From assembly GCA_030062745.1 (NCBI GenBank), contig CP099854.1, positions 6,929,014-6,993,013 on the forward strand: DNA of 64,000 nt, in the 5' to 3' direction. The stretch comes from Capitulum mitella. Taxonomy: Eukaryota; Arthropoda; Thecostraca; Pollicipedomorpha; Pollicipedidae. The notes beneath the pieces are model-generated. The model was not told where the DNA came from, did no database searches, and saw nothing but the letters and a program-made list of their open reading frames with translations. Numbering within the stretch: position 1 is the first letter of the stretch; each line of letters starts with the position of its first letter. Made by a program: the position numbers and the translations under genes. Of this stretch, positions 1 to 10,940 are shown piece by piece.

Positions 1-727
1 AGAGAGTTTAATATGGAGCACTCCAGATCCCATGCTAGGTTATTTTCGGCAAATATACATTTTCCACTTTCCGGGGCCCAGGAGAATACATTTTGGAAAA
101 TTAACTACGTAAGATAAATTTCTTACATGCCCAGGTAGATAATCGAATTTTCTTGCAACACACTACAGTGCTACCGTATAAGTCACACAACAGTTTCTTG
201 CAACAGTGCAACATTTTTTGTGGTTTAACCTCTAGCGGTTTTATGCGGGTTTCAGCTTAGCTAGTAAACCGGTGGCGTCCGTTTTTGAGTTCTGGACAAC
301 TGATGGGGAGAAGTCAGCCTTTGCAATGTCATGCAACATTCCGCGAAAATATGCGGCATGAGGCGGATTGACTTGTAGCGTCGTTCAGGTCTGCCAGAAG
401 GAGGCCACTAGCTTGCTCGTGGTACTGCGAGCTTGAAACTGCGAAATGTAGCAATGTTGCAGGCGCACGGTAGCTGGGACCATCCCAAGACTTTTTGTGC
501 GCCCAAAATTCTTTGAAAGTGTCTTGTTTTCTTTTTTAGATTGCCGTGTCACACGGGCCAGACAACATGATTGCATGACGCGTTATCACGAACATCAAGT
601 TTTCCCCGCTCTGTGACCATGACCTTTGGTGACACTGGGTCAGGTGGCCCTCATAATACGAGATCAGGCTGCCAGAGACATACTGACACGCAAATTTCAG
701 TCCCGGTTTTCATTGCGGAGAACTCCG
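1..727. other. intergenic, no gene recognised
   Basis: I see no supported gene here. Short reading frames occur on both strands (385-576 minus, 571-828 plus) but show no domain, splice context or codon bias like the real exons elsewhere in the window. Confidence 0.5.
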
Positions 728-1954
728 TTAACCCGCGCACGACCGTCGGTCCGTTTCGAACACGGGCGACTGGGGGGGGGGGGGCAGTTGACCGCCCCCC
801 TCTAACTTACGAACGGTTGGTCGCATGATAAAAATAATCACACCGTTGGTAAGCTTGTGACGAGTAGAGCTCGCAACTGGTCTCATTTTTAGTTTCAGAT
901 AATATGTAAGCAATTTACGCCCTATGTATATGTTTTCTCATTGCCCACTGCATAAGACCGAGAAATGGCCTGAATCTCAAGGACTGTGACTAAAAACGCT
1001 TAGGTAAAAGCACCAGCGCACAATTAAAGATCCGCGGATGCCGATACACGTCTAATTTCCTCAGATTTGTTCAATATATACGCCTAAACGTTGAGTTAAA
1101 GACACGGCATTTCTCGCGGCAGCTACTAGGCGTGCGCCGCTGCCGTATGCGGTACCAAATTGACGGGAACTAATTTTAGCGTTCCTTTATTTCCGCGAAA
1201 AAAGACAATCTATGTATATTTTATTGATCTTAGAGGTTCTTGTGATGGTTTTTCATGCTTAAATTTTGGAAAAATTAATTAGTTACCAATCTACAAAATT
1301 CGCGGAGCTTTATTGGCGAGAGCCTGTTTATTTCCAAAATATGCTACTTTTTCAAACTTATTGGGATTCCTGGTATTACATACGTCTGTGCAAGCTAGTT
1401 CTGCCATTTTCTACCCATTCTGAGTAATTCATCGCCGATTTTGACGTTGATACATTTTGGCTCACTACAGTTATTCGTGACCTGAACCCAGGTCAATGGC
1501 TGGAAGTCATTGATACTTTGCCCAATGACGGTAACTAGATCTGTGCTTCACTCCACACTAAAAATGTTATGAAATATTCCGTCAATTTCCGAAAAAAACG
1601 ACATGTCTTAAAAATGGGCTTCACCTTAGGTCAATGACCCGGAAAATTCCGAAAAATCTGAGATGGCAGATTTGTTGCATCTATCACGTTCACTAATCTC
1701 CTGAAAGTATTATTGAGATATCTTGTTTTGCGAAAAAGTTGGAGGGCGCTAAACTTTTTTGACATAGGTCTGTTTGACCTGACCTAGGTCAGGCACCTGA
1801 CCTGACCTGAGGTCAAAATTTTGACACGAGATGTAAAATTGATGAAGCAAAAGGTACACAAAGTGTTGTGACTCTGTGTTTGTTCGTTCCCCCGCAGTCT
1901 CAGAAAAACCTCAGGGGGGCAGTCAACTGCCCCCCCCAGTCGGAGACGGGTTAA
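728..1954 (+). mobile_element. TTAA-flanked MITE, family P2, copy 1
   Basis: The element is bounded by TTAA at 728-731 and 1951-1954. Both ends read TTAACCCG inward and then a C/G-rich subterminal hairpin of the form GGGGGGC-AGTTGACC-GCCCCCC. Copies at about 10.94-12.19 kb (inverted) and 16.09-17.32 kb share the body. TTAA target sites and CCC-starting inverted repeats are the hallmark of piggyBac-type elements, so this is inferred to be a non-autonomous piggyBac-like element. No transposase is encoded. Its right half is rich in TGACCT/AGGTCA, including TGACCTAGGTCA at 1780-1791 and TGACCTGAGGTCA at 1803-1815. Confidence 0.65.
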
Positions 1955-2179
1955 AAAATATTTCGCTTTTTAATGTATGAAATTGTCTGTGACGTCATCA
2001 GTGACCCAAAAGAAAAAAGCCATGTATCACAGGACTGTACGTTTCAGAGCTATCGATTGCCGTTTGAATCAGGTAAGTTGGGCAATTGCTTCTGGAGATG
2101 GGTAGGGGGCGTATACCCCCCCCCCCACGTCAACGGAAGAAATGTCAATGGCGAAATACCCCAGTCAGTTCCGGGTTAA
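1951..2179. mobile_element. short TTAA-bounded fragment related to P2
   Basis: This shares the TTAA at 1951 with the preceding element and ends with another TTAA at 2176-2179. Read inward, the right end starts TTAACCCGGAACTGACTGGGG-like, close to the P2 terminus. It contains a C13 run near 2118. It is probably an internally deleted P2 relative. Confidence 0.35.
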
Positions 2180-4128
2180 ATGCTGTCTTCGTATGGTGAT
2201 GGCAAATTTGCTAAATCTGACTCCCCTAAACACCAGTCTTCCTTTCAACTGCTCATCAGTCGTTCAACAATAATGTTGGTTTTCAGCGAGAGTGAGAACA
2301 CTATGAGCGAAGAGCGTGTGTGAGAGTGAGTGAGTGAGAGAAAGAGAGAGAGAGATTTTGGAGCGACATATGTATCAGTTTTTGTGTTTGCACATGGTCT
2401 GCCAGCAGGTCATGTATTACAGTTTTTGAAATAAACATGCCACTTTATTTATAGCGGAAACCGAAATAAACAAGCAGCCCACCCCTCCCCCCCGAAATCA
2501 AAGAATACGATGTCTAAATCGCTACATGATGGCAGGCCGATGCCCACCATAACGATGTTATATTTTACTTGCAATATTCTTTTCCCCACTAAGGGAACCC
2601 GAATTAATTGAGAGAAAACAGCAAACTTCATAACCCAAAGTATGTTCAACTTCACCACCGGACACGTCCAAGAACATGCGGTGAACATCATAACAAAGTA
2701 TAAAAAATGCAGAGCGAGGCCCAATAATGAGATGTTTTCATCGGCAAGGGAGCAGGTCAGTAAAACGTTTCGTTTTAGCCCGTTTATTCCTAAAGCGAAA
2801 ACAGCGGCCAGAAGAACTGAATAATCGCTCATCGCAAGGCATTGGCTGTCACACGGTCCAGTCATTTGCTCCCGATTCTTCACAGGGGCGCAGCACTACC
2901 TACTCAACGTTCGCCAGTGGTCAGTTCGGTCCGATGAGGTGCCGTAGTTTGGTGCTGAGGAAGTTCACTTCAGATTCATCACAGCTTCTGCCGGAGCTTT
3001 TGCCAATGCTCGTCATGCATCCGTGCCGGCGTTTTTGCTCTTTAGACCATTTTATTTATGCCGAAGCGGCAGGCGATGCATCCTGGGACTTCTATGTTAT
3101 CTTGAGCAGTAATTCTAGGAAAAACATGAAAGCGAGCCTCTGCGGGATGCGATGCGATGACGGCGGAGCCAGGATTTTTGTAAGGCGTTAAGAGCCTGGA
3201 ATATGGTTTAAATAACTCGCTAGCAAATTGGTCACTGAAGACAGATTATTGTACTGCATTGTATTGTACTGTATTTGCAAGCAGCCGACCCCGCCCTCTA
3301 AAAAGACTATCCTTTGTTTTCTGTTGTACAAGCGACGGTACCCGGATTAAAAAAATGAAAATGGTAAATGTGACTACCTGATCACCACACCGAACGCAAG
3401 TCAAACTGGGAGCACGCGATAACAATTAGTACCATCAACTCAACTACGCAAACGAGATTTCGTGTTTTAAAATATACTTTAACACCAGAAAAGAAGAGTG
3501 CTGCAGCCTGTTACGTACGACACGAGGGCTGCAGTCGGTGCATGCTCGCTGGAAAAATATGCGCTTGCCAAACGTGCTGATAGCGCAGGGCACGTGCAGG
3601 ATGTTTGACTGTCTGGAAACGCGTCAGACGTGGGCATTTTTTCATGACTAACTCAGATAACAGATACGCAGGATGCCGCACACGTAAAATAGTGCGCAGC
3701 ATACGACGCAATATTGGTGTTGACTACTGGACCCTCTAGTTCTCCGACTAGCAATACCTGCAGCGGAAAATCATGATCGTCCTCCCGTATTTCCTCGTCG
3801 CCCAAGCTAACGTATGAAGCTGTCGCCCGTCCGCCTTAAATACCTCCACCTGCACGCCACATCCCTGGATTACGTTTCCCCACCATTTTCTGCGCTCCCC
3901 GAGAGGGTGGCAAACATGGAAGCCAACGCTCCGGGTCCGCGCCCTCCGTGACCGGAGCTGACCACGGCCGTTCGAGGCCGGGCGGCCGGTGCCGTGCCAA
4001 AATCTGCGAGGCCCGGGCCTCCCTGGCCTCCTGCGAGCCCAGCTCCCCTGGCCAGGTCTCCCCGCTCTGCGGCCTTTAACCGCCCGGCAGCCACCGCAAG
4101 CCTCCGGCCGGGCCGCCGCGGCCTCCGC
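2180..4128. other. intergenic, no gene recognised
   Basis: It contains a GA-rich microsatellite at about 2316-2355 and several reading frames of 140-155 codons (2449-2883 minus, 2727-3191 plus). These have no recognisable domain and overlap each other antiparallel. From about 3880 the sequence becomes GC-rich, continuous with the 3' end of the protease gene; this is probably its 3' untranslated region. Confidence 0.45.
2316..2355. repeat. GA/GTGA microsatellite
   Basis: A run of GTGA, GAGA and AGAG units about 40 bp long. Confidence 0.8.
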
Positions 4129-5540
4129 CTAAGACAGGTCGATGCTGGTGACGCTCGAGATGTAGCCGAGGAACTCGGTGACGCGCGCGAAGCCGGCCGG
4201 GTAGCCGAGCTCGCAGCCGGCGGCGGCGCCGTAGCTGACGATGCCGATCTCCAGGTAGGAGCCGTCCGCCTGGCGCAGCTGCAGCGGGCCGCCCGAGTCG
4301 CCGCTGCACGAGCCCTTGCCGCCGGCCGTGTCGACACAGAGCTCCGTGCTCGGCGGGTTCCAGTAGCACGCCTCGTTGGCGATCACCGGCACGGTCACGT
4401 CCTGCAGGAAGGGGCTGATGCTGCTGGCGGAGTCTGAGGGGAGACCCCAGCCCGAGATCTGGGCGCTCTCGCCGGTGAAGCTCTGGCCGGCGTGCAACGA
4501 CTGCCTCGGCAGGCAGACGGGCCGCATCTGGTCGCTGAACGTGACGGCGCGGGGCAGTCGGATCAGGCCGACGTCGTTGAGGATCTGCCTCGGGCTGTAG
4601 TTGGGGTGGACGTAGAGCTCGGTGGCCTCCAGCTCCAGCAGCGGTTCGTTGACGAGCGTGCTGCCCAGCCGAACGGAGGCGACGGTGGCGCCGGCCGTGC
4701 AGTGGGCGGCCGTCAGCACCCACGAGTCGGAGATGAGCGTACCGCCGCAGAACCAGCAAGACCTGGCTACTGCAGAAGCGCAAGGCCGGCCATCCACGGG
4801 TACTCCTCGATCTCCGCCCGCTGGCCGCCGACGATTCGGCTGGAGACGGTGGCCACTCCACAGCTGGCCTCTACACCGCCGCTGCCGCCGCCGCCGCCGT
4901 TGCTGCTCTCACCGCCGCCGCTGCCGCCGCTGCCGCCGTCGCTGCTCTCACCACCGCCGCCGCCGCCGCCGCCGCCGCTGACATGGTACTCGCACCGGAA
5001 CCCGGAGTACTGCCTGCGCCTGTTGGACCTGAAATACACGCCCATCCGGTTGGTGGTGGACGTCAGATCGAACGACGCGATATTGCCGCAGGCCACGTAC
5101 GTGCTGCCCTCCTGCCACAGGGCGTCCAGGCTGATCAGCATGTAGTCCCGGTAAAAGCCGAACCGGCAGGCCTGGGTGAGGAAGTCGGTGCAGGTCAGGA
5201 CGACACGGCTGTCAGCCGGCGCCTCGATAGTCAGCTGGCACTCGGCGTTCGCCGGGTAGTCGTCGGGGTAGTTGGGCGACGTGATGACGCCGGAGCCGTC
5301 CGCGAGCCGCGTGACGTCGCAGATGGACACGGTCGCCCGGTCGGCCGGCAGGAGCTCGCCGGGCGCCGGCGGGAGGTCAAGCTGCGTCGGGGGGACGACG
5401 CGCGGCTCCAGCCCTTCCCAGCTACCGTCGTCCAGACTCTTGAAGACGTTGCCGGGCGTCAGCCGCGTCCAGTCCTCGAACGGTGCCGCCGGGCCGCGGT
5501 CGGCGCGCGTCGCGGGCAGCAGCAGCAGCAGCAGGAGCAT
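4129..5540 (-). CDS. CUB-domain serine protease (S1), frame broken once
   Basis: This is a secreted digestive- or cuticle-type protease. From ATG at 5540: a leucine-rich signal peptide (residues about 1-13), a pro-region, a CUB domain (about 74-186, with a SPNYP motif and paired cysteines), a Gly/Ser linker encoded by GCC/GGC repeats (about 189-223), then the activation site R-IVGG at about 235-239. The frame closes at TAG (4769-4767), and the S1 domain continues in another frame from about 4767 down to the stop at 4129. Catalytic His lies in LTAAHC (codon 4704-4702), Asp in NDVGLI (4575-4573) and Ser in GDSGGP (4296-4294). The residue at chymotrypsin position 189 is Gly, and the tail IVSYGAAAGC resembles brachyurin-type crustacean proteases. 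No intron is visible. The break needs one missing base or two extra bases near 4767-4770, so this is a sequencing error, an allele or a recent pseudogene. The intact remainder favours one of the first two. Confidence 0.85.
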
Positions 5541-5586
5541 GGTCGCGGCTCGGGTCCTCTGGTGCCGGTCGGAGGACGCGGCCGGC

Positions 5587-5592
5587 TTTTAT
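5587..5592 (-). promoter_or_regulatory. TATA box of the protease gene
   Basis: The minus strand reads GGATAAAAGCC, isolated in GC-rich DNA, about 50 bp before the ATG at 5540. The spacing puts transcription start near 5560 with a roughly 20-nt leader. Confidence 0.55.
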
Positions 5593-5599
5593 CCGGCCG

Positions 5600-6515
5600 C
5601 CGCGCCGCAGGTGTCGACTCCGTCCGGCGCAGTCGCCGCCGCCGGCGGCCTCCGTCGCCCGACGTCCGAGCAGGCGTCGCGCGGGGGAACAAGGCCACCT
5701 TCTGTCCTGCCTTTTGTGCCGCTGCGGTTGCAACACGTCGCCTTTTGTCTTCTCCACGCGCGGCATGAGTCAGACATATGTGATGGGGCGCTTCAATCAA
5801 ACCTGTCCGTCACGCAGAGCATCGAGGTTTGCACGGTTGCAGGCGTTGTAGATAGCGCAGGGGCGAATTCCCGTAAACATCCTTGCAAGATAGTGTTTCT
5901 TAGCCGGCAAGTGTTTGGCATGTGTTGCGTAAGATGACTCACTCTTCGAACGTATGCGTGATTGGTATTTATTGCGGCTAGGGACTTCCACACGCACGCA
6001 GCTCGCATTTAACTAGTTGATCGGGGTGTAGGCTGGCACATCGTAAGAAAATGGTTGAATCTAAGCGGCGACTTCCGCACTCGCACAGAGCACAGGAAGT
6101 CACCGAGTTCAGCTGCTGTTCCGCTTACTCGGACATGTGCGAACTCGCCGTAGACATAGAGAACATAGTGGGGGGAGGAAACAAGTCATGGCCCCTGGGT
6201 AGCTGAAAGTTTCATGTTTCTTTACGCGCCCAAGATGGAAATAAATAAAAAATTCCGAAGCTTGGAAATAAAATGGACGCAGCATTTTTCAGTTCAGGGG
6301 AAATTAGGCTTGTCATGGCTCCCTCTTTGGTAGAATCTTGGCTGCGCCAATGTGCCCATAACATACTTACATCTCGATGCTGGGTGATGTACACCCGCGC
6401 AACGAAATCATTAGCGGCTACCCGGGGAATTATGAGCCACCGGACATCTCGCTGAACCTAACGCCCACAGGAACCATGCTGCGCAAACGTACAGGAATAC
6501 ACCCTCTCACTAGGA
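5600..6515. other. upstream flank of protease gene, no gene recognised
   Basis: The first 180 bp stay GC-rich (probable upstream promoter), then base composition falls to background. Short frames here have no recognisable features. Confidence 0.4.
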
Positions 6516-6778
6516 ACGTAGCCAGGGGGGTCATGGGGGCCATCCCACCGAGTCGAGCGGTCTACACTAGATATATAGCTATTCTGCAGGAGAACGGAAT
6601 AATGATCATAGATATGTTGCAAAAGTCAAAGTTATATGTTTTCCTGTGCGTGAAATGTGAGGTAAACTACATGAAATTGCTGCGTTTCCTATAAAGTTCG
6701 TCATATGCCAGAGGCGTATCGCAAAACTTAACATTTAGCCCCTTCCTGAGGAAAATCCTAGTTACGTGCCTGCCTCTC
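6516..6778 (-). mobile_element. MITE family P4, copy 1
   Basis: An approximately 260-bp element with inverted ends of type ACGTAGCCAGG...CCTTGGCTACGT. Two other copies lie at 17.73-17.99 and 52.31-52.57 kb in the opposite orientation. They share an internal CGAAATCGC...TATATCTAGT segment and a G-run flanked by a CCATGG-rich palindrome. No coding capacity. Confidence 0.65.
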
Positions 6779-7933
6779 ACTCCATGTAGTGGGTGCCATA
6801 CTGATCCAAGGGCATTAAGGTGATTGGTGTCGGACATTAAGTTGATTGGTGTCAAAGTCCAGAGGGACAGCAAACGGACGCTCTTCTTGTGCGGAATATC
6901 CCTGAGACTGATTTGAACCGCGTCAAGGCCGGGACCAAATTCCTGCATGGAACCCCTGGTCGCACTTCACACACTCCAAAATTCGACCGTACTGCAGCGG
7001 CGTTCTCGCACCACTTGGCTGTATACCCGCGAATCGTTCCGTGATCGGTCCGCCGGGAGAGTGATATGTTTCACGTGAGACCAGGCCCCCGATAGCAATG
7101 GAACTGTGCGCTCATGAGCCGCAGTGATATACCCTGCTTCGTGAGAGCTATGACTTCATAGCTAGCTTCATAGCTACTTCTAGCTATGGCTTAATACTGC
7201 TTTAAAATGGAACGCCTCCGGGAAGCAAAACGTATGCTGTAAAATATGCGTATTTTTATTAGTTTAAACGATACTTTTAACAACAAAAGGCTGGGTCTGA
7301 AGGCAACCCAAGTATGATCATGTTACATGTATATAAGAAATGGTAATATATGCGCAGTATACAGTTTGTAATATTAGAACTCTTATTGCATAATACTGGC
7401 ATCACTCTGTACCACTGTAAGGAAAAACACCTATGAGAAACAAAACGCGTGTCGTAAGAACAATGCATTGCTTCTTCAAACGAAAATATGAACAAGAGGC
7501 TCGCTTTGAAACCAAAATATGATCATATAATCATGATTCATTATTCGACATCCACGTTGCACTATGGAAGCCGTGTCTTCTTCTTGAACTTCCGGAGAAG
7601 TTCTTCACGCGGCGTGAATAATTAGACCCAAATTTAATAAAATAAAGCTATGCTTTGACGCAAATAAACATGTTTTAGGCGCCTGCTTTTTGAGTCCACG
7701 TGAAGAGCATTCCCCGGTACTCACCGCACGACCCCTACGCCCGCCGGCACGACAATGTTCCCAGCTCATTCGTGGCGATAACGTTCCAGGGCTGGCGCAC
7801 ACTCGAGGTCAAAATCGCAGTGCCAGAGGCATGTCAGAAGTGTTTTTGAACTGAGAAGGCCGCTCTGCTTCACTGGATTCTATCAGACGCTTTCCGAGAG
7901 AGCGTGTCCGTTGTGGATATCTCAAGAGCAGCT
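6779..7933. other. intergenic, no gene recognised
   Basis: AT-rich sequence with scattered short frames. I see no domain, RNA gene or clear repeat; CTTCATAGCTA-type short direct repeats occur near 7150-7190. Confidence 0.4.
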
Positions 7934-9149
7934 TTAACCCTATTCCCGGAGGGCTAGACGGTATGGCCGATTCCCGGCAGGGGGGCGGATTCGGCCCCCC
8001 CCCTGAGATCTCGAGAACTACTTGTCCGATTTCATCGCAACAAACGGCAATCGATTTGCCGTCACGTGAACTACATTTTTATAAAAAGAAATTTTCAAAA
8101 TTTTCAAATTTGTGGATACAGGGGGGCAAAAATGTCAAAATGGGGGGTACTTTTGGACTTCTTATAACTCCGTTGTTTATGGACCGATTTCGATGAAACT
8201 GGCATCAATCGATAGAATATGAATAGGGCTTTTACCATGGGTTCCCAAATCTGAAATTTTGAGAAAATTCATGGGCGTTCACAGGGTTTCAAAAATAGGA
8301 GGATAAGTTTTCTAACAACTGAATCAACAAAAGAGGCAAACACCCTTTTTTGGCTTCTGCTAGTCATGTTATACTAAAGAAGTACAAATCGCATTACAAT
8401 GTTTGTATAATGTTAGCATAGGCAGTGCCAGGGGCATGAAAAAGGGGGAACTGTCACGGTCACACGTTTCTCAGATCAACTTGTGACGTTTGACCTTAAA
8501 TGACCTCCAGTGACCTTGGGATCGCTTGTAATGATCTCGTGTGCATTTAATATTAACTGTAAACGTTTTCAATCATTTGAATTCACTCTATTTCAAAAAT
8601 TTCATTTTTTGGCTATTGCGGTATAGGGTACGCGCACTGACATTTTAGGTCATAGCTCCGTGACCCGACCCGATATCAAGCTGAAAGTTGGTACACAAGT
8701 AGAGAGCACCCTTCTATGTCATATATATTCCGGGTTTGGCATTTGAAAAAATGGCGCCGAAATTATAAAGAAAAAACAAATTTTGACTTTTGACCTTGAC
8801 CTGACCTTGTAAAATGGCCTCAGATAAACCAAATTATATCTGCACATTGCCCAACTATTTAGCTATATATCCATATAAAGTTTCAAGTTCTAGCTTTAAA
8901 ATTCTGTTTTTGGCAGACATTTTCCTTTTACCCTTAACATGGCCAAAAATGGCCTGAGGTGCCTCCCAAAAACGTTGCCTGGCTCCGCCCCTGAGCAAAA
9001 CAGAATTTTGAAATTTTGTCACAGCACGTAGAAAGAATAGCCAGGAAAAGTGACCAAGTTTCGTGAAGCTGCGTTAAAAAGCCTGGAATTGGCAAGCAAA
9101 AAACCCGAGGGGGGGCGGATTCCGCCCCCCCTGCCGGGAATAGGGTTAA
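7934..9149 (+). mobile_element. TTAA-flanked MITE, family P1, copy 1
   Basis: TTAA at 7934-7937 and 9146-9149. Both ends read TTAACCCTATTCCCGG inward, followed by a subterminal GGGGGGC-GGATTCG-GCCCCCC hairpin. Length is about 1.2 kb with no transposase. The features match piggyBac-type targeting (TTAA, CCC-starting termini). Internally it carries TGACGT-T-TGACCT-TAAA-TGACCT-CCAG-TGACCT at 8484-8516 and directly abutting TGACCT pairs at 8791-8807. Confidence 0.7.
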
Positions 9150-10353
9150 CCCTATTCCCGGAGGGCCAGACGGTATGGTCGATTCCCGGCAGCGGGCGGA
9201 TTCGGCCCCCCTTGAGATCTCGAGAACTACACATCCGATTTCATCGCAACAAACGGCAATCGATTGTCCATGACGTTAAATACATTTTTATAAAAAGAAA
9301 TTTTCAAAATTTTGAAATGTGTGGATACAGGGGGCAAAAATGTCAAAATCAGGGGTATTTTTGGACTTCTTTAACTCCGTTGTTTATTGACCGATTTCAA
9401 TGAAACTGGCATGAATCGAGAGATTATGGATGGGGTTTTTACAAAGGGTATACAAATCTGAAATTTTGAGAAAATTCATAGACGTTCACGGGTTTCAAAA
9501 ATAGGAGGATTAGTTTTCTAACAAATGAATGAACAAAAATGGCAAAAAGACTTTTTTTGGCTTGTGCTAGTCATGTTATGCTAAAGAAGTACAAATCGCA
9601 TCACAATATTTGTATAATGTTAGCATAGGCGGTGCCAGGGACATGAAAAAAGGGAAACTGTCACGGTCACACGTTCTCCAGATCAACTTGTGACCTTTGA
9701 CCTTAAATGACCTCCAGTGACCTTGGAGTCACTTGGAATGATCTCGTGTGCATTTAATATTAACTGTAAACGTTTTCAATCATTTGAATTCACTCTGTTT
9801 CAAAAATTCCATTTTATGGCTATTGCGATATAGGGTACGCGCACTGACATTTTAGGTCATAGCTCCGTGACCCGACCTGATATCAAGCTGAAGCTTGGTA
9901 CACAAGTAGAGGGCACTGTTTTACGTCATATATGTTCCGGGTTTGGCATTTGAAAAAACGGCGCCGAAATTATTGCAAAAAAATAAATTTTGACTTTTGA
10001 CCTTGGCCTGACCTTCTAAAGTGACCTCAGATAAACAAAATTACATCTGCACATTGCCCAAGTCATTAGCTATAGATCCATATAAAGTTTTAAGTTCTAT
10101 CTTAAGAACTCTGTTTTTGGCAGGCATTTCCCTTTTACCCTCAACATAGCCAAAAATGGCCTGCGGTGCCTCCTAAAAACGTTGTCTGGCTCCGCCACTG
10201 TGCAAAATGGAATTTTAAAATTTTGTCACGGTACGTAGAAAGAATAGCTAGGAAAAGTGACCAAGGTTCGTGAAGCTGCATTAAAAAACCTGGGATTGGC
10301 AAGCAAAAAACCCGAGGGGGGCAGATTCAGCCCCCTGCCGGGAATAGGGTTAA
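9146..10353 (+). mobile_element. TTAA-flanked MITE, family P1, copy 2
   Basis: A second P1 element, head-to-tail with copy 1 and sharing the single TTAA at 9146-9149; the far TTAA is 10350-10353. The body is closely similar to copy 1 with scattered substitutions. It has the intact nuclear-receptor-like composite TGACCT at 9691, 9698, 9708 and 9718 (spacers 1, 4 and 4). Confidence 0.7.
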
Positions 10354-10940
10354 TGGCGTGCGTTACTCGATCCGGTAGCACCAGAGAAGTGTTTGCCCGG
10401 GGTTGCCCGTCCGTCTTCAGGGCAACAACTTCGAGCCGAAGAGAAAATGCGGGAGATTGGTACCTTTCCCAAAGGCAAGTCAGGATCGTGTTGAGTTTGG
10501 GTGGAAAGAGCTTTCAAATGACGGTTGTATAACCATGGCGGCAGACGACTCAGATTAGCGTCGGAAAAAAATATACAACGTGCCTTTCTCAATGCATTGT
10601 TCGAAATGCCAAAATTCATAGTAACCCTATCACGAAGCATTCGCCATCTTACTACCGTGCATATTCAAACTCATTCTATCGTCGAACTGACCTGTCCTCC
10701 TGACGTTTGACCAGGTTCCGCCTTGTTTAGACAGCTTGCACGGAGCAGGGAACGATGAAATGTCCCGTCTCCCGACACTCAAATCTTGTGAGATGCTTGC
10801 TGTCGACAAACGGCATTTACGGTTTTTCTTGTTTTCTGCCTGTCCGATTTTTCAGATTCGCTCAATTTATCATAAATGTGTGTGTTATATTGCTCGGTTT
10901 GTGCCTATGTCAGCTATTTTTCTTCTCGCTCCACGATTAG
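10354..10940. other. intergenic, no gene recognised
   Basis: Short overlapping frames on both strands (10350-10640 minus, 10525-10710 plus) without any recognised domain. Confidence 0.4.

Noticed and set aside
3870..5851. Overlapping frames on both strands at the protease gene
   Set aside because: They are GC-rich shadows: Arg/Ala/Pro-rich translations without domains, whereas the annotated minus frames carry the CUB and S1 motifs.
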